A stretch of 64,000 nt of DNA from assembly GCA_950022655.1 (NCBI GenBank), contig OX465580.1, positions 2,465,122 through 2,529,121 on the forward strand, given 5' to 3'. How positions within the stretch are numbered: position 1 is the stretch's first letter; every line of letters starts with the position of its first letter. This document shows positions 29,601 through 44,600 of this stretch, in pieces. The position numbers and the translations under genes are program-made. This stretch comes from Alentia gelatinosa (taxonomy: Eukaryota > Annelida > Polychaeta > Phyllodocida > Polynoidae). The notes beneath the pieces were generated by a model that was not told the DNA's origin, ran no database searches, and was given only the letters and a program-made list of their open reading frames with translations.

Positions 29601-32600
29601 TACGTTAAACTCTGAAATCCCTTGAGATTCGTGTAAGTTACGTTAAACTCTGAAATCCCTTGAGATTCGTGTAAGTTACGTTAAACTCTGAAATCCCTTG
29701 AGATTCGTGTAAGTTACGTTAAACTCTGAAATCCCTTGAGATTCATGTAAGTTACGCTAAACACTGAAATCCCTTGAGATTCGTGTAAGTTACGTTAAAC
29801 TCTGAAATCCCTTGAGATTCATGTAAGTTACGTTAAACTCTGAAATCCCTTGAGATTCGTGTAAGTTACGTTAAACTCTGAAATCCCTTGAGATTCATGT
29901 AAGTTATGCTAAACACTGAAATCCCTTGAGATTCATGTAAGTTAGGTTAAACTCTGAAATCCCTTGAGATTCATGTAAGTTACGCTAAACACTGAAATCC
30001 CTTGAGATTCATGTAAGTTATGTTAAACACTGAAATCCCTTGAGATTCATGTAAGTTACGTTAAACACTTAAATCCCTTGAGATTCGTGTAAGTTACGTT
30101 AAACTCTGAAATCCCTCGAGATTCACTCTTAGGGTGTGGATGTTGTGTAAGTGACGTCAAACTGTGATCATGCTCACAGTGGATGATGCCGTCATTGAGG
30201 TACCTCTAATGGGTTGTTTGTGATGTTCCTTAGGTTACAACAAACTCTGAAATACCTTGAGATTCACCCTTGGCCTGTAAATGTTGTTTTTTTTCTTTTT
30301 TGGCGACACCCCCCCCCCCCCCTCCGACTGTGAAGTGCCAAATCCACTAAGGTGATTTTCCATGCGAATTTGGGTTCGCAGACCGTCGCAGACGTTCGCA
30401 TGGACATGCGAACGCCTTGCAACAATACCTAATATATTGAATATCATCGCATGGGATTCGTACAGTCGCATGGATCGCAGACGCATTCGCTTGGTCGCCT
30501 TAGTGGATTTGGCGCTTAAACCTGCATATAAGGAGAAGAACTAAATGGGCAGCTTACATGTTTTATGCAACAAACTTGGAGGCATACAATTTAAGAAATG
30601 AACTTCCTGACAGAAAAGAAACATATTTAATATATATATATTTTTTTTGTATGTGGGACAGACAAAGCGACGCCTCATGGATCGCTTCCAAGACCACTAC
30701 TACAAAATAACCAAGGCCCGCCTAGATACCGATATAGGGGCCCACTACAACACCGAGGGCCATATGGGCCTCGATGATGTATCCATAACCATCGTGGACT
30801 TCATCCACATGGCCCCAGAGTCCAGAGGAGCTAAACTGCTCTGGAACAAAATTGAGAAAAACTGGATTTTTAGGCTCAGAACCCAAATCCCAGACGGTCT
30901 CAACTTGATAGATGCTCCGATCTACCAATAGATTTCGGACCCCACGTGGGTGTCCCCTTTTGCCTTGTCTAAAAAATTTTCTTGTTACCGGAACACCCAC
31001 TCACGGATCCGATCTCAATCTACATAAAGAATCTTCTGAAGTAGAACCCATGGCAGTGCCGCCACTCCGTGAACTGACACAGAGGCCTTGAAAAAGCCCG
31101 CCCCTGAATATCGATTCAAGGGTGCAGATGCACATATTTTTTGTTTTTTTATTCCTCTTATGATGCCCGATGAGCTGCTTTGCAGCGAAACCTTGCTCAA
31201 AATCCCTGAAGTACAAGATTCTCTTGTCATTATAAGTAGCCACTGTAGGCTACACACTGCAAACGTCAATTTGTTGACGGTTGCTACCTTTCCCATGTTT
31301 CTGGGATACAGGGTTTTGTAGTTACAGCTGTTACCACACTATCAGTGATGTCACAGTCATGAGCACGCCATGGTTACGGTCACGGTAGGGAACGTTTTGC
31401 GCTCTCACTTCAAGGTAGCATCTTCCTGGAGGCAGACCTTTCAGCCTCGTACAGTAAACAACATATTTAATATAAGCCTTCATAATTTCGTGTGTGATTT
31501 TCCAGACCTCTTTCTATTTTTATTGAAAAATAACTATTTAAAAAAGATTCATGTATGATATCTGGAATAATGTTATTTTAGGAGCCCGTGTCAGCCCAAA
31601 CTGGTCCTGGAGGGCCCGATCAACTTTGGGAACGTCGTGGCCAACAGTAAAGTCATATCTCGTGAGATCCAGCTCGCAAACCATGGCTCCAAGTCCGGAG
31701 ACTTCAAGATCAAGTATGCGGGGGACAAGCCCATCACCATCATGCCCTCGAGTGGCACGGTGCCCCCGGGCTCGGCGCAGATCATCAAGGTGGAGTACGT
31801 CACCAAGGTGCCCGCCAAGTTCGACGAAGTCGCAAAGTGAGTCTGTTCGCACTGTTTTATAAAAAAAACATTTAGTCTTTTAATTGACCAGTTTTTACCA
31901 GTTACCTTCATTGCCACACCTGAAGTTGAACTCAGTGAATATTTCTGATACAAAGCAACATGGAACAGACTCTATTCGGCCACACTAATAATGTCTCCCT
32001 ATACTACACTAAGTTGTATAAACCCTTAAGGGTTTGTTCTGCCAACCCGATGATATTCATATGGCCAGTCTGGTTGGACACTCCCTTTTAAAATCATGTT
32101 TCTTTATGGGTTGAAATTGACTGTAAACATGTGGCATCCGTAGCATGGCGGATACGTAGCGGACTGTCTTGGCTTGTATTCCTTGATATTGTTTTATATA
32201 AATTTCTCCTGGCTTATCCATCTCAATAATGGATCCATCATATTGCGCTTTTATCAATGTATCACCCAAAGGAAATGAAATTAATGAAATAAGATAAATA
32301 TTTTTCCATTTCTCTGAGGATAGTCTTGTATCCATTTCCAGTTGGTATAATTGATTTATTCATATAAAAGCAAAGTTAAATATATATTAAGCCGAATTCA
32401 CGGCAATAAACCTGGTTTGAACCTCCCCACGCACTCTCAGCCCCATTCCAAGGCCAACACTGCTGTGTTTTTCTCTCCGAGGCAGTAAATTCCATGTGAA
32501 CATCATTTTTGTTCTGACCCCAACTGACGATTCGAGACTGGCTGTTTCAGAGTGAAGTTGGAGGGTCAGGGCCCCGCGTCGCTGCAGATTAAAGGTCGCG

Positions 32601-35600
32601 TGGTGGAGGGCAGTCTGGAGCTGCTGGCGCCATCTGGTGACGAGCCCCTGGACTGCGTCACCTTCGGCACGACATACTACGGCACTGACCGTACCGAGTC
32701 AGCTGTACTTTACAACAACGGTCCCGAGCCCGTGTGTTTCGTGGCTGTGCTGGACGAAGACGCCGTCGGTCAGGAGGTGGTCAGTACTTCCCACTTTCTA
32801 CTTCTTTTTGCTTTTTTGATAAATAAATCAGTTTATTGAAACTTTATTACATCTGTATTCCTTTGGTTTTTGCCTGAAGTGTCCATAATTTCCACATTTC
32901 TCTGATGGACAATACAGGAGGAGCAAGACATGGTTTTACTCATAACGCTTGTCAGGTTGCCAGGATTTTTCAAATTTTCGTTTATTTCCTCTGAGATGGC
33001 AATGTTCCTCCATTTTCCCCCAGGGAATCCCTGTTTTCACTTTCATTTTATAAAAAATCTTTCTTTCTTGTGTAAAACAAAGAGAGAATATATTTGGCCT
33101 CATTTACACAATAGACAGCCGTTCAAACCTCCCCACACACCCCAGCCCCATTCCATGACCAATAACCATGTGTTTTACACGTTTTCTGGGTCTCTCCGCA
33201 GTAGTAAATTCCACATAAAAATATTTGCACTCTTTTCTGACCCTAACTGAAACCCCTGAATATAGTGAAACTGCAAAAGGCTTCCACAATAACCTAAAAG
33301 TGGCTGGTCTCGGTACAACTGGGGCCTGTTGTATAATGATAGCGGACGTGGGAAAGTGATAATTCCATTTCATTATTATCCATAGTATACAAAGCCTCCA
33401 TTGAAAATGTATGGGGACTCAGTAAACCATGACCCATTGTATAAAACCTGTCAGATACCATAACTGTGGTATACAGATTCAAACCTGTGGTATACGGCCT
33501 CAAAACCATGGTATACGGGAAAAATTGTCCCTTTTGCTATAGAGCAAAGAAATAGTTCCTTTTGTTATACCCGTTAATATGACAATTACTGGGTTTAATT
33601 TGTTCGAAAAGATGGATAACAAATACAACAAACGATGATTTTGTGGACAGATGGCTCTTTAAACGGCTCTTTAAACCACTCACGGTTGACCTCGTAATAC
33701 ACTCACTAGCGCTCGTGTATTACTATGCGTCAACCTCTCATGGTTTACGGCCGCCTGTCCACAAAACCATCGTTTATTGTCTATTTATACAACAGGACCC
33801 AGGCTCTTTCCTGCAGAATGTAAAGTTGACAATGTCTGACACCTCTTATGGCATATCTGTCTTGTGTTAAACTCTTGACCTGTACAGATATACTCAAAAT
33901 AAGACGTGGCAATGTACTTCTCCCTGAGTGATGCTACCTTGAATGTCAATTATTAGAACTGCCCCTAACCACCGTAACCATAGTGCACTGTCAGCTGTGA
34001 CATCATGAAGTCAACAACCGTATTCCCGCCCGATTAGTATGTTGCAGCGACTGGTTTGCCGTTGTCAGTATAATGGGACCGGCGGAGAGTTGTCTCAATG
34101 GTCTGCGGCACAGCCCTTCAGTGAGGCAGCACTATAAAACGGGCATAGGGTCCCACTGCTACAAGTAGACCAAAGTTGAGTTAATATACCTTTCAAGAAC
34201 CAGATAGGTCAACCAATGAGTCAGTCTCAAAAGGACATAACTTGCCTACCGAGACGTAAAACTACACAAACAAACAAACAAACCCCACGACCCTGTGTAA
34301 GCGAGCACCCTGTGTAAGCGGGCACCCTGTGTAAGCGGGCACCCCGTGTAAGTGGCCACCCCGTGTAAGCTGACACCCCGTGTAAGCGGACACCCTGTGT
34401 AAGCGGCCACCCCATGTAAGCGGCCACCCCGTTTAAGCGGACACCCCGTTTAAGCGGACACCCTGTGTATGCAGACACTTTGAACCGTTCAAAGTACCTC
34501 ATTGCGGCATTGTCAGCTGTACTCCTAATGGTTTCCTACTTTTAATCTTGGTATAGTTTACCACCCCGACAGTAAGTATGTCTTGATCGATCAACATGTG
34601 TGAACCCTCACCGGATAGCTTGCGTCACTGTGATTTCACTGCACTGCAACTAGCAGGCAGATGGAAAAATTCAGTTCATTGCACTGGTTTAGATAAACTA
34701 TCATCATTGAAATATTTCACCAAATCAAACATGAAATGGTCCTTGAAATAAATCCTGTATGATTTCCAATGACATATTTCAATATTTGCTCACGTTTTTT
34801 TCCACGTTAATCAATAGATAACAAGAATGCCAAGGCACTTTGTTCACTCCGCCCTCTCTCCCCCTCCTTCATTGATGTGACATGCAATCTAGATTCCCGC
34901 ATGAAGAGACATTTAATTTGCACAGAAATATCTGTTGAATATATATATTTTTTTGTAGATTTTATTCAATGTAATGTTTCGTATATTCACATAATATTTG
35001 TTTTAGCCTGTGTTAGGTTATGTGATTATCTATCTATTAGCAGTATGGTCATATCGAAAGATGTTATATGTCGTACATGTGAAGTTGACAAATTGAAACT
35101 CTTGCATCCTTTAAACTGGACCGATAAGAAAATATTGTGTCTAAATGTATTTGAGAATACATGGCAACAGTTTCTCTGTACCTGAGGAAGTAGAATATCG
35201 TGATGCTGGTCTAACGCAGGAAGTAGAATATCGTGATACCGGTCTAACTCAGAGAGTAGAATATCGTGATACTGGTCTAACTCAGGAAGTAGAATATCGT
35301 GATACCGGTCTAACTCAGGAAGTAGAATATCGTGATACTGGTCTAACGCAGAGAGTAGAATATCGTGATACTGGTCTAATGTAGGAAGTAGAATATTGTG
35401 ATACTGGTCTAACGCAGGAAGTAGAATGTTGTGATACTGGTCTAGCTCAGGAAGTAGAATATCGTGATACTGGTCTAACGCAGGAAGTAGAATATTGTGA
35501 TACTGGTCTAACGCAGGAAGTAGAATATAGTGATACTGGTCTAATGCAGGAAGTAGAATATCATGATACTGGTCTAACACAGAGAGTAGAATATCGTGAT

Positions 35601-38600
35601 ACTGGTCTAACTCAGGAAGTAAGATATCGTGATACTGGTCTAACTCAGAGAGTAGAATATCGTGATACTGGTCTAACTCAGGAAGTAGAATATCGTGATA
35701 CTGGTCTAACTCAGGAAGTAGAATATCGTGATACTGGTCTAACTCAGGAAGTAAGATATCGTGATACTGGTCTAACTCAGAAAGTAGAATATCGTGATAC
35801 TGGTCTAACGCAGGAAGTAGAATATTGTGATACTGGTCTAACTCAGGAAGTAGAATATCGTGATACTGGTCTAATGTAGGAAGTAGAATATCGTGATACT
35901 GGTCTAACTCAGAAAGTAGAATATCGTGATACTGGTCTAACTCAGAGAGTAGAATATCGTGATACTGGTCTAACTCAGGAAGTAGTATATTGTGATACTG
36001 GTCTAACTCAGGAAGTAGAATATCGTGATACCGGTCTAACGCAGGAAGTAGAATATCGTGATAGCGGTCTAACGCAGGAAGTAGAATATTGTGATACCGG
36101 TCTAATGCAGGAAGTAGAATATCGTGATACTGGTCTAACGCAGGAAGTAAGATATCGTGATTCTGGTCTAACTCAGTAAGTAGAATATCATGATACTGGT
36201 CTAACTCAGAGAGTAGAATATCGTGATACTGGTCTAACTCAGGAAGTAGAATATTGTGATACTGGTCTAACTCAGGAAGTAGAATATCGTGATACTGGTC
36301 TAACGCAGGAAGTAGAATATCGTGATACCGGTCTAACGCAGGAAGTAGAATATCGTGATAGCGGTCTAACGCAGGAAGTAGAATATTGTGATACCGGTCT
36401 AATGCAGGAAGTAGAATATCGTGATACTGGTCTAACGCAGGAAGTAAGATATCGTGATTCTGGTCTAACTCAGTAAGTAGAATATCATGATACTGGTCTA
36501 ACTCAGAGAGTAGAATATCGTGATACTGGTCTAACTCAGGAAGTAGAATATCGTGATACTGGTCTAACGCAGGAAGTAGAATATCGTGATACCGGTCTAA
36601 CGCAGAGAGTAGAATATCATGATACTGGTCTAACTCAGGAAGTAAAACATCGTCAAACTGGTCTAATTCAGGATAATTATGGAATTAATGTCTTTCTCCA
36701 TAGGGAGTTGACCTGACAAAGAGCACGGCAGCGACATTGGCAGCACAAATGGCGAGCACAGCGAACGACAGCGGGCAGATGAACGAGCTGACATCACTCC
36801 TAACGGCGCTACCCAATCAGGGCATGCTGCGGCCCTACGAGAAAATCCCCATCTACTTCCGCTTCAGCCCGAGGTAAAGCATCCTCCTGTGGTTTTTATA
36901 CGTTGATACAGGTGCCTTACCTTTCCAACGTTGTTACATTAAATTTGTGATCCTGAAATTAAAAAAAATCTATGGTAACATCTAGCTGGAGGTAGTACTT
37001 ATTTTTCCTACTCAGAAAATCAATCAACCTAAAATGTGTACACATCAGGATTTTTTCACTTCAGCATATGATATTTATTTTATAAGTATTTGTTCATTAT
37101 TTCTTTTTTCATATATCAGACTGATAGATACATTTATGAGAAATAATGTGGTCCGATACGAATTGTGACTTGACATATGATAAAGGACTAGCGGTAATTG
37201 TTAAAACTAACCTCATGGTTGAAAAAAAAAAATTCTTAGAAAACTATACCTCCAGTGGTGTGTTGAGATTTTTGTTTAAATCAGAGGTGGCAGCTTTCCT
37301 TTTTTCCATGCTGTGGCTGATACAGACATGTTTTCCTCAGACCCAACTTTCATCCCTGCGTCTCTACTTAGGTATGTTCCACGTGAAAAATATTTCCATT
37401 TCTGTTCTGACCCCAACCGACAACTGTGTTTTGTGCGCAGATGGAACTCATCTTCGCAAGGCTTTAAGTGCACTCAGGAACACGCGCCCCGAAAAGACTT
37501 CGCCTTGTTCATGCAGCTGAAAATCATCGGTGCCAGTCAAGGCTTCCAGAACAAGGGCGAAAACACCAGCAGTAAATCCAACGTCGAAGGTCAGTTTCTC
37601 GTCATTTCCACATTTAGAAGTGTTTGAAGTGTGTGATAATGTATTAATGTGATTTTATTAGATGTTTCACACAAAGTAAATGTGTTGGGTTTCACAAAGA
37701 ATTCACACTTGCAATAGGATTGTGCTTTTAAACATACATGCATTGAATTTTTTATTTTCTAATTCTGTTGTTGGTGTTACTACACGAATATAAGTGCAAA
37801 TCAAAAGCAAAAATTAGACTTGGTGTTTTAAAGTTTGATTCCATTTGGCTGAATTCGGTGCCGATCACCACTCAGGCCCTAATCGGGGGGCTGCTTTAGC
37901 CCTGATCTGAATGGGGACCGAACATGACCCGAGCAGGATCGGGACATGATCAAGTAATAATCCGGGTAAATGGAATCCAGCTTATAGATGCACATCTTCG
38001 GCTTATCTTTTTAAAAGTCATGTCAGCCTAAAAGCTACACAACTGCTTTCTTCAGTAACAAATTTCTTATTGTTATTAAATCAACGAAATGGTTGTCAAA
38101 TAATGTAGACTTCGTCGGACCGGGATATTTGAAACGTTGGTATGAAGGTAAGGGAGGAGTCCATGAAAGTATCACATCAGACTTTATACTCACCACTCAT
38201 GTGTTAATGGTACCAATTGTCAAGTGACTAAGATGCACCTTATGGAATATTGTCTCATTTAAATGATTTAGAAAACATTATATCATGTGATAGCTATAAG
38301 TTCAAGGATTTCAACATAATGACAATTTGAGTATTTTGATGAAAAATAGAAAATATTTATGATAATTTTCTGTTTTCCTCCTTTGATCATTTCGTATGCA
38401 GCCATCAAACATGGTTCGATCAATTTATTTTTGTACTCCATCTTTTTTCACAATAATGCTTTCTTTAGATAGCATTCCGTTTCTATCTTGGACGGTTTGG
38501 TTTCTCTCTGCCTTCCTGCGGAGGCTCCAGTCTTTATCTCACCCCATAGACTTAACATTGTACTCAACGTCCATGGAGTATTGTACTCAAGGGGGAATGA

Positions 38601-41600
38601 TTGTTACTTAGGAGAAACTGAACGAGAGTTAGTAGTGTTAGTGTTTATTGCACGATGGTCAGGTCGTGTATTACTGTGCGAGGCGATAGCAGACCTAGTG
38701 AGGAGCAGACCTGACCGGAGTGGTATAAACACTAACACTACTAACTCGAGTTAAGTTTAGTATTTATCCTACCCCGTCTCCAAAAATTCATTTGTTACCC
38801 CCGTGCAATAAATAACACTTTACTGCACGCTCGCTCGAATACAATGACCCAGTGTTAAGCCTATGGCGTTTTTTATTAGGGGTAGGATAAAATCATTAAC
38901 CAATCAGATAGGGGTGAGATAAAATCTGAACCGCACTCAATCCATAGCCACTGGAAATATGCCATTCATTTTGGTTTGCTGCGTAATCTCACTCGGCTTT
39001 ACCTTGTGAGATTACTACGCAACCAAAACTCGTGGCATATTTTCGGTGTCTATGGCTCTCGATGCAGTTCTTTCTTACTATACAGCTAAACAGTCTGCGA
39101 CTCCTTTCGTGATGGTCTCCTATAAAAAAAACTTTACTCTTCGCGAAAACAAATTGTTGCTGCCTGCTTCAATAATCCTAATGCATATGGACTTCTAGTT
39201 ATCTACATTTAGTTACTACTTTGATTGTTACCCTATTCTTGATATTTTATTTTCATCCATTTCTTTGATTTTACTGTTGTCTTTATTTCTCTCACCAGAA
39301 GCCTAACGATCATTATTATGTAGAGAATCCAATGGAAATTATTCTTAGATAATTGGTAGAGATGGTTGGATAGACTGATTTCTGATAATCCTAATCAGAT
39401 AAGATTAGCAAGCACGGATTAAGGTACAAGTAGATAGTAAATCATCTATTCAAACCTAACGAATAATTCATCTCCTCTCAAATTGTGTCCCAGAAGTACC
39501 AATTTTTTTAATGACAATTTAATTGTTAATCATCATAGTGCTATATTATAGCATCGATTTATAGATTTAAAAAAAAAAATCCTAGTATAGTTGGCACAAT
39601 GATACTGAACTAACTGAAGCTGTGCTTGATATAAGAGAAACATTAAATGAAATCATTTGATAGTTAAATAAATCATATATATGCCGCTTACCATAACATT
39701 TCTTACATATAGTTGATCTGTAACTTTAGGCCCAATTATCGACCTAATATGTAGAACTTTATCACTTAAGGCTAGATTCCGTTTACATAAATTATATCCA
39801 GATTATGTCCCGATCCTGCTCGAGTCATGTTCGGTTCCTATTTGGAGCAGGGCTAATAAAGCAACCCCCCCACAATTAAGGCCTGAGTGGTGATCGGCAC
39901 CAAATTCGGTCAAATGGAATCAAGCCTTAAAATTTTGATGGCAAAGCTATGAAACTGCTTAGTCCTTACTCAACAGAATGTTACAATTTATATGCCGTAT
40001 TTTTGATTGTGGCACTAAACTTGTTATACCAGACATCTATGACAATGTAAGTTACACAAAAATAACAAAATAGGCAATATAAAAAAATACAACCTCCTTG
40101 AAAGGATGCCCAAATACAACCGGCCTATCAAATGTAACTGATGGTTACTCATATATGAGTATTTTGATCTCAGTATACTATGTGGAATCAATAAAGGAAT
40201 TATCAACAAGAAATATAAATCATAAATCAATTACGAATAAAGGATTCTGAAAATAGAGTCTACGATATCCACCGTCCTTTTGCTGTCCTTCACTTACAAC
40301 TTTATAATCAATAAAGAAATAGCATTAGTGTAAAAAAAAATGGTATAAAGAAAAATTTAATAACATCAGTGGCTCGTGTCCTAATGTGTGATGGTGATTT
40401 TCAGGGGTGAGTCTGGAGGTTGCGCTGACGGGCACCGCGCTCCCAGTCCTCCTCTCGGTTCAGCCGCAGACGACATTTGACTTCGGCTTGTGCCCGGTAC
40501 GCGAGCATGTTGACATGTTGTGCACGCTGAAGAACCAGTCGGACGCACTCCCTGCCACCTTCCAGTTACGTCGGGTCGCTCACTTCACCTCACACCCCAA
40601 CAGTGGGAAGATCGAACCCGGAGGGTCGCAGGACATTATATTTTCATTCTCTCCGAACCAAGTTGGTGAGTATGTGAAGTGTGTGACAGTAACATGGATA
40701 CAAGTGTCCAATAAGTTATTACCTACTATATCTAAAAAACCATGATTCTGGTAGGATCCGCTTGGGGTGTCTCCCGCACATAAAGACAGAGTGAACCAGA
40801 CCTAGGCCTGGAGACTGAAGGGCCACAGGAGTGAGATTCTCGTGTAGTGCTTAACTTAAACCAGCTATTCTTTTTTTAATTTCTCTACACAGATGTACTT
40901 CTGTCCTGAGAATGTATTTCTTGCCGTACTGTAAACATAATTTAGAACTCTAATTTGCTGATCTCCTTACCTTGAGAGAGACAATGAGACAACAGCCTTT
41001 CGCTGGTGTTAGTGTAGACACCAGTAACAAGCTACTACCTGTGTAACATGAAATTATAGCCCTTTCAGAATTCTGCTCGTGAATATTCACGATATGCATT
41101 AGTCTCAACGTCATCATCGGGGTTTCCCGGAGTTTCCGTGGGGGGGGGGGGGGGGGGGGGGAGGGAAAGCAAATCGACGAAGTCGCTAGTAGATATACAA
41201 AACATCAAGAATCTGGGACCAGCATATTTAGAAAGATAAATAGATAGAGTAGAACCCTGGTAGCAGATCGGCCCATTAAGGTGACTTCCCTATAATTTGG
41301 ACCAATCTGTTTTTCCCGTTAAGTGGAGCTCTATGCATTTCTGACCACTTTGACTCGGAATTGAGGGTGAGCATCTTCACAGGGTTCTGTAAATGTGGTC
41401 AACTTAATGGGGTATACAGCCGTCAGCTTAATGGGGTGGTCAGCATAATGGGGTGGTCAGCTTAATGGGGTGGTCTACTTAATGGGGTGGTCAGCTTAAT
41501 GGGGTGTTCAGCTTAATGGGGTGGTCAGCTTAATGGGGTGGTCTGCTTAATGGGGTGGTCTACTTAATGGGGTGGTCAGCTTAATGGGGTGGTCAGTTTG

Positions 41601-44600
41601 ATGGGGTGTTCAGTTTGATGGGGTGTTCCACTTAATGGGGTGTTCCACTTAATAGGATGGTCTGCTTAATGGGGTGGTCTGTTTAATGGGGTGGTCTGTT
41701 TAATGGGGTGGTCTGCTTAATTGGGTGGTCTGCTTAATAGGGTGTTCCACTTAATGGGGTGGTGAGCTTAATGGGGTGGTCCAACATCAGGCATCAACTG
41801 TTTACATATTCAACATTATTGCTGATAACTGAGTTCTTGTATTTCCAGTAGTCTAATTTGAGACCAGCATATTTACAAAAATTCATGACCATCAGATAGA
41901 CTAGCATACGCTTCGGAGCGAACTTCGTACAAACCATTCACTGTTTGCTGTCCGTCAGGCACGTTCAAACCCATGCAGTACGTGGACGTGGTGGGGCAGG
42001 TGGCTGATAACCGCAACCCGTTCGTCATGCATCTCCAGCTCATCCAGTCCGTGCCCATCCAGTTCATCGGCAAGTCAGACCCCATCCCGGGCAAGCGACA
42101 AGCCGTCTTCAACCCAGGTACGCTGCACTCACCAGTTTACTCTTTATGATGGCAGACAGAATTGTCGGTGTAACTCACAGATGGCAGCATGCTATTCCTC
42201 CATGGAAATACACTTTTTTATTTTCAGTATAAAAAAATGATCTTTCTTTGCGTAAAACAAAGTTGGTGTGGGGATCGAGTGGTGGTTTGCCTCTTTCTCG
42301 GCATGCAAGTGCCACAGGTTCGCCTTTTGTTACGTAACCTGACTGTATATATAGTCAGGGTTGCAGCTTGGCCGGCAGATCACTCGTTGTGCTTCTCGAG
42401 AGAGAAGCATCCATAGGATCTCACAGAGAGTGCAGACTTTCTTTACTCTAGGGTCAGGGTTATTCAACTTCGGTTGATTGTACCCGACCCACTTGTGAGT
42501 CACCTTGCTTCAGCTAGGGAAACATATCAGTAACATCCTATGATTGATTGAGTCTTGTTTTTTATAGTGTTTTGTATTGGTGTGAGTTGTAGAAAGGCCT
42601 TGGTTTTTGTCGAACCTCGAACCAACCTGTGATTCGGCAAATCACAGGGTAGCATATTAACCGTCATCGGGTTATTTTGATCATCACAGTCAGGTAACTA
42701 ACCTAACCTGGCGACCGTTACAGGGATACCAATCGAGCCTCATTGATATAAGTCCCATAATGCCTGAGACCAATCCTCTCAAATCTTACTCATATTCGAT
42801 CTTTAATTGTCAGATTCCCTCTAAAATATCACAAGTGTGGTTTGGCTGCTTTGTATTTGAACAAATGGTCTTCTCAGATATTTCTGATTGTATTCATCCA
42901 TTCTGTCGGCTATGAAAAGAGAAAAGTGAAAATATTTGAAAGTATTTCCACCTTTCTTGAGCTAAGCCATGCTGTGTTTTAAGTTCTCTGTGTCTCTCTT
43001 CAGGCATCACGCCCAAAATAAGTAACGAGGTTGGCATGTTCGTGGACACAAACATCTCAGCGAATAAAGAAGGTCCCGCTGTCGCTCTGCTGAACTCTGC
43101 CGGAACCAAACTTCACCGAAACAAGTCGTCGAAGGATCGTCAGAACGAGTCGCAGGCTATGATCGCCTTCCCGAACGACCGGGCTGGAAGTATCCGACCC
43201 AGCAACATGCAGGAAGTCTACAAGTGAGCCCGCTTTATCTTTATAAACTTTATAAAATTTCAAAAATTTCAAAAATAAATTACATAATTATCATAAATTA
43301 AAAAAATAGGTAAATGATGAATTGTATCCATTCGCTTTGGCTACCAGACATAACAACAGACAGGAAATTTAAATCTAATTGAACAAATTGGAAATTAAAC
43401 TACCCAAAAAAACAGGAAATTTACAAATGGATTGAATTCATCTATGTGAGAAAATGGGAAACATTGCACAACAGTACACAAAAACAGGGTTTTTTTTTTT
43501 TTTTTTTAACAAACTGGAAGTATATCTCTTCCAAAAAACTTACAACAATACTTCGCCAAATCTAATGCCACACCGCAGCCCGCAGCAGCTGCGCCTCATC
43601 AAATGGGATGGAAACACTGAGCTCATGGACTTCGATATAAAAATCTGTACTGCTCTGAATAAAATGTCGTGCAACGGCTACACAGTGGGTTCGCCAATTT
43701 TTAAACAGATATACTTTCAATGTTTGTTTACGCTCCCGATTCGAGTCCCAATCCACTTTACATATGACCATACATGGCAAACCCTGTTTCCGCGTACGAG
43801 CAGTCAGGGAGATACGAAACTCTGGATGGAGAATGTCGAACACCTACACCAGAGCATTTCCATGGTTGTGCATGGTACTGGGCCCTGTTTCATAAGCAGC
43901 GGAAGGTTCGTTAATAGTGGTTCTTCCGTTAATAGCGTGAGGTCCCGTTGCATAAGCAGATATGTTTTATGGCCTCATCCACTTCCCGAGTGAGCGAGAG
44001 GAAATGTTGGTAGGTTCCGTTGCATAACAAACTGCCGCTCGGCTAAACGTCCGCTATTTGGGAGGAAAAGCTCACGCTATATACGAGAGGGTCGACCCTC
44101 TCGTACAGCCTCAATAGCAGTATAAATATTTCTTTTTCAAACACTAAATCTCATTCAAATTGAAGAATATTTGTAGAGAGTAATTCTAGTTGTATTCCAT
44201 ATATTTATCCCAAATTTTAAAATTGTCTAATGATTATTTCTACAAATACTGGAAATTCTATTTCTAACTGACAACTGTGGTCACTGCAGCATTCGGGTGG
44301 CTACTGCAGAACCTCCTGCATCGCTCGACATATATAATATATATATATATAATAATATATTTATACACATGTGTATATGAATATATTATATAATGTGTGT
44401 ATTTATATATTCATTTATATATATTAGATTTTGGTTCAATCTATTAACTGACTTATGATTTCACTTGTATTCAGTTCTGTTGGATGTCTCCACTCATCTT
44501 CTTTGTTTTGATTCTGATGCTTACAGTGCGCATGCACGTGTTCTAATTCTGCCTAGCCCTCTAGCGGTTATGCAGGGAACCAGCCGCGCTGAAACACTCT

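Noticed and set aside
31551..31862. Alternative 103-codon frame over CFAP47 exon 3
   Set aside because: Shadow of the GC-rich true exon; the real frame matches CFAP47 and splices in phase.
35026..35580. Minus-strand frame of 184 codons
   Set aside because: Lies in the 33-bp array (11 codons per unit); no domain, no splice support.
43454..43993. 179-codon frame and an opposite 93-codon frame
   Set aside because: No recognisable domain. Starts in a T-run and ends in a foldback element; kept only as an unassigned stretch.
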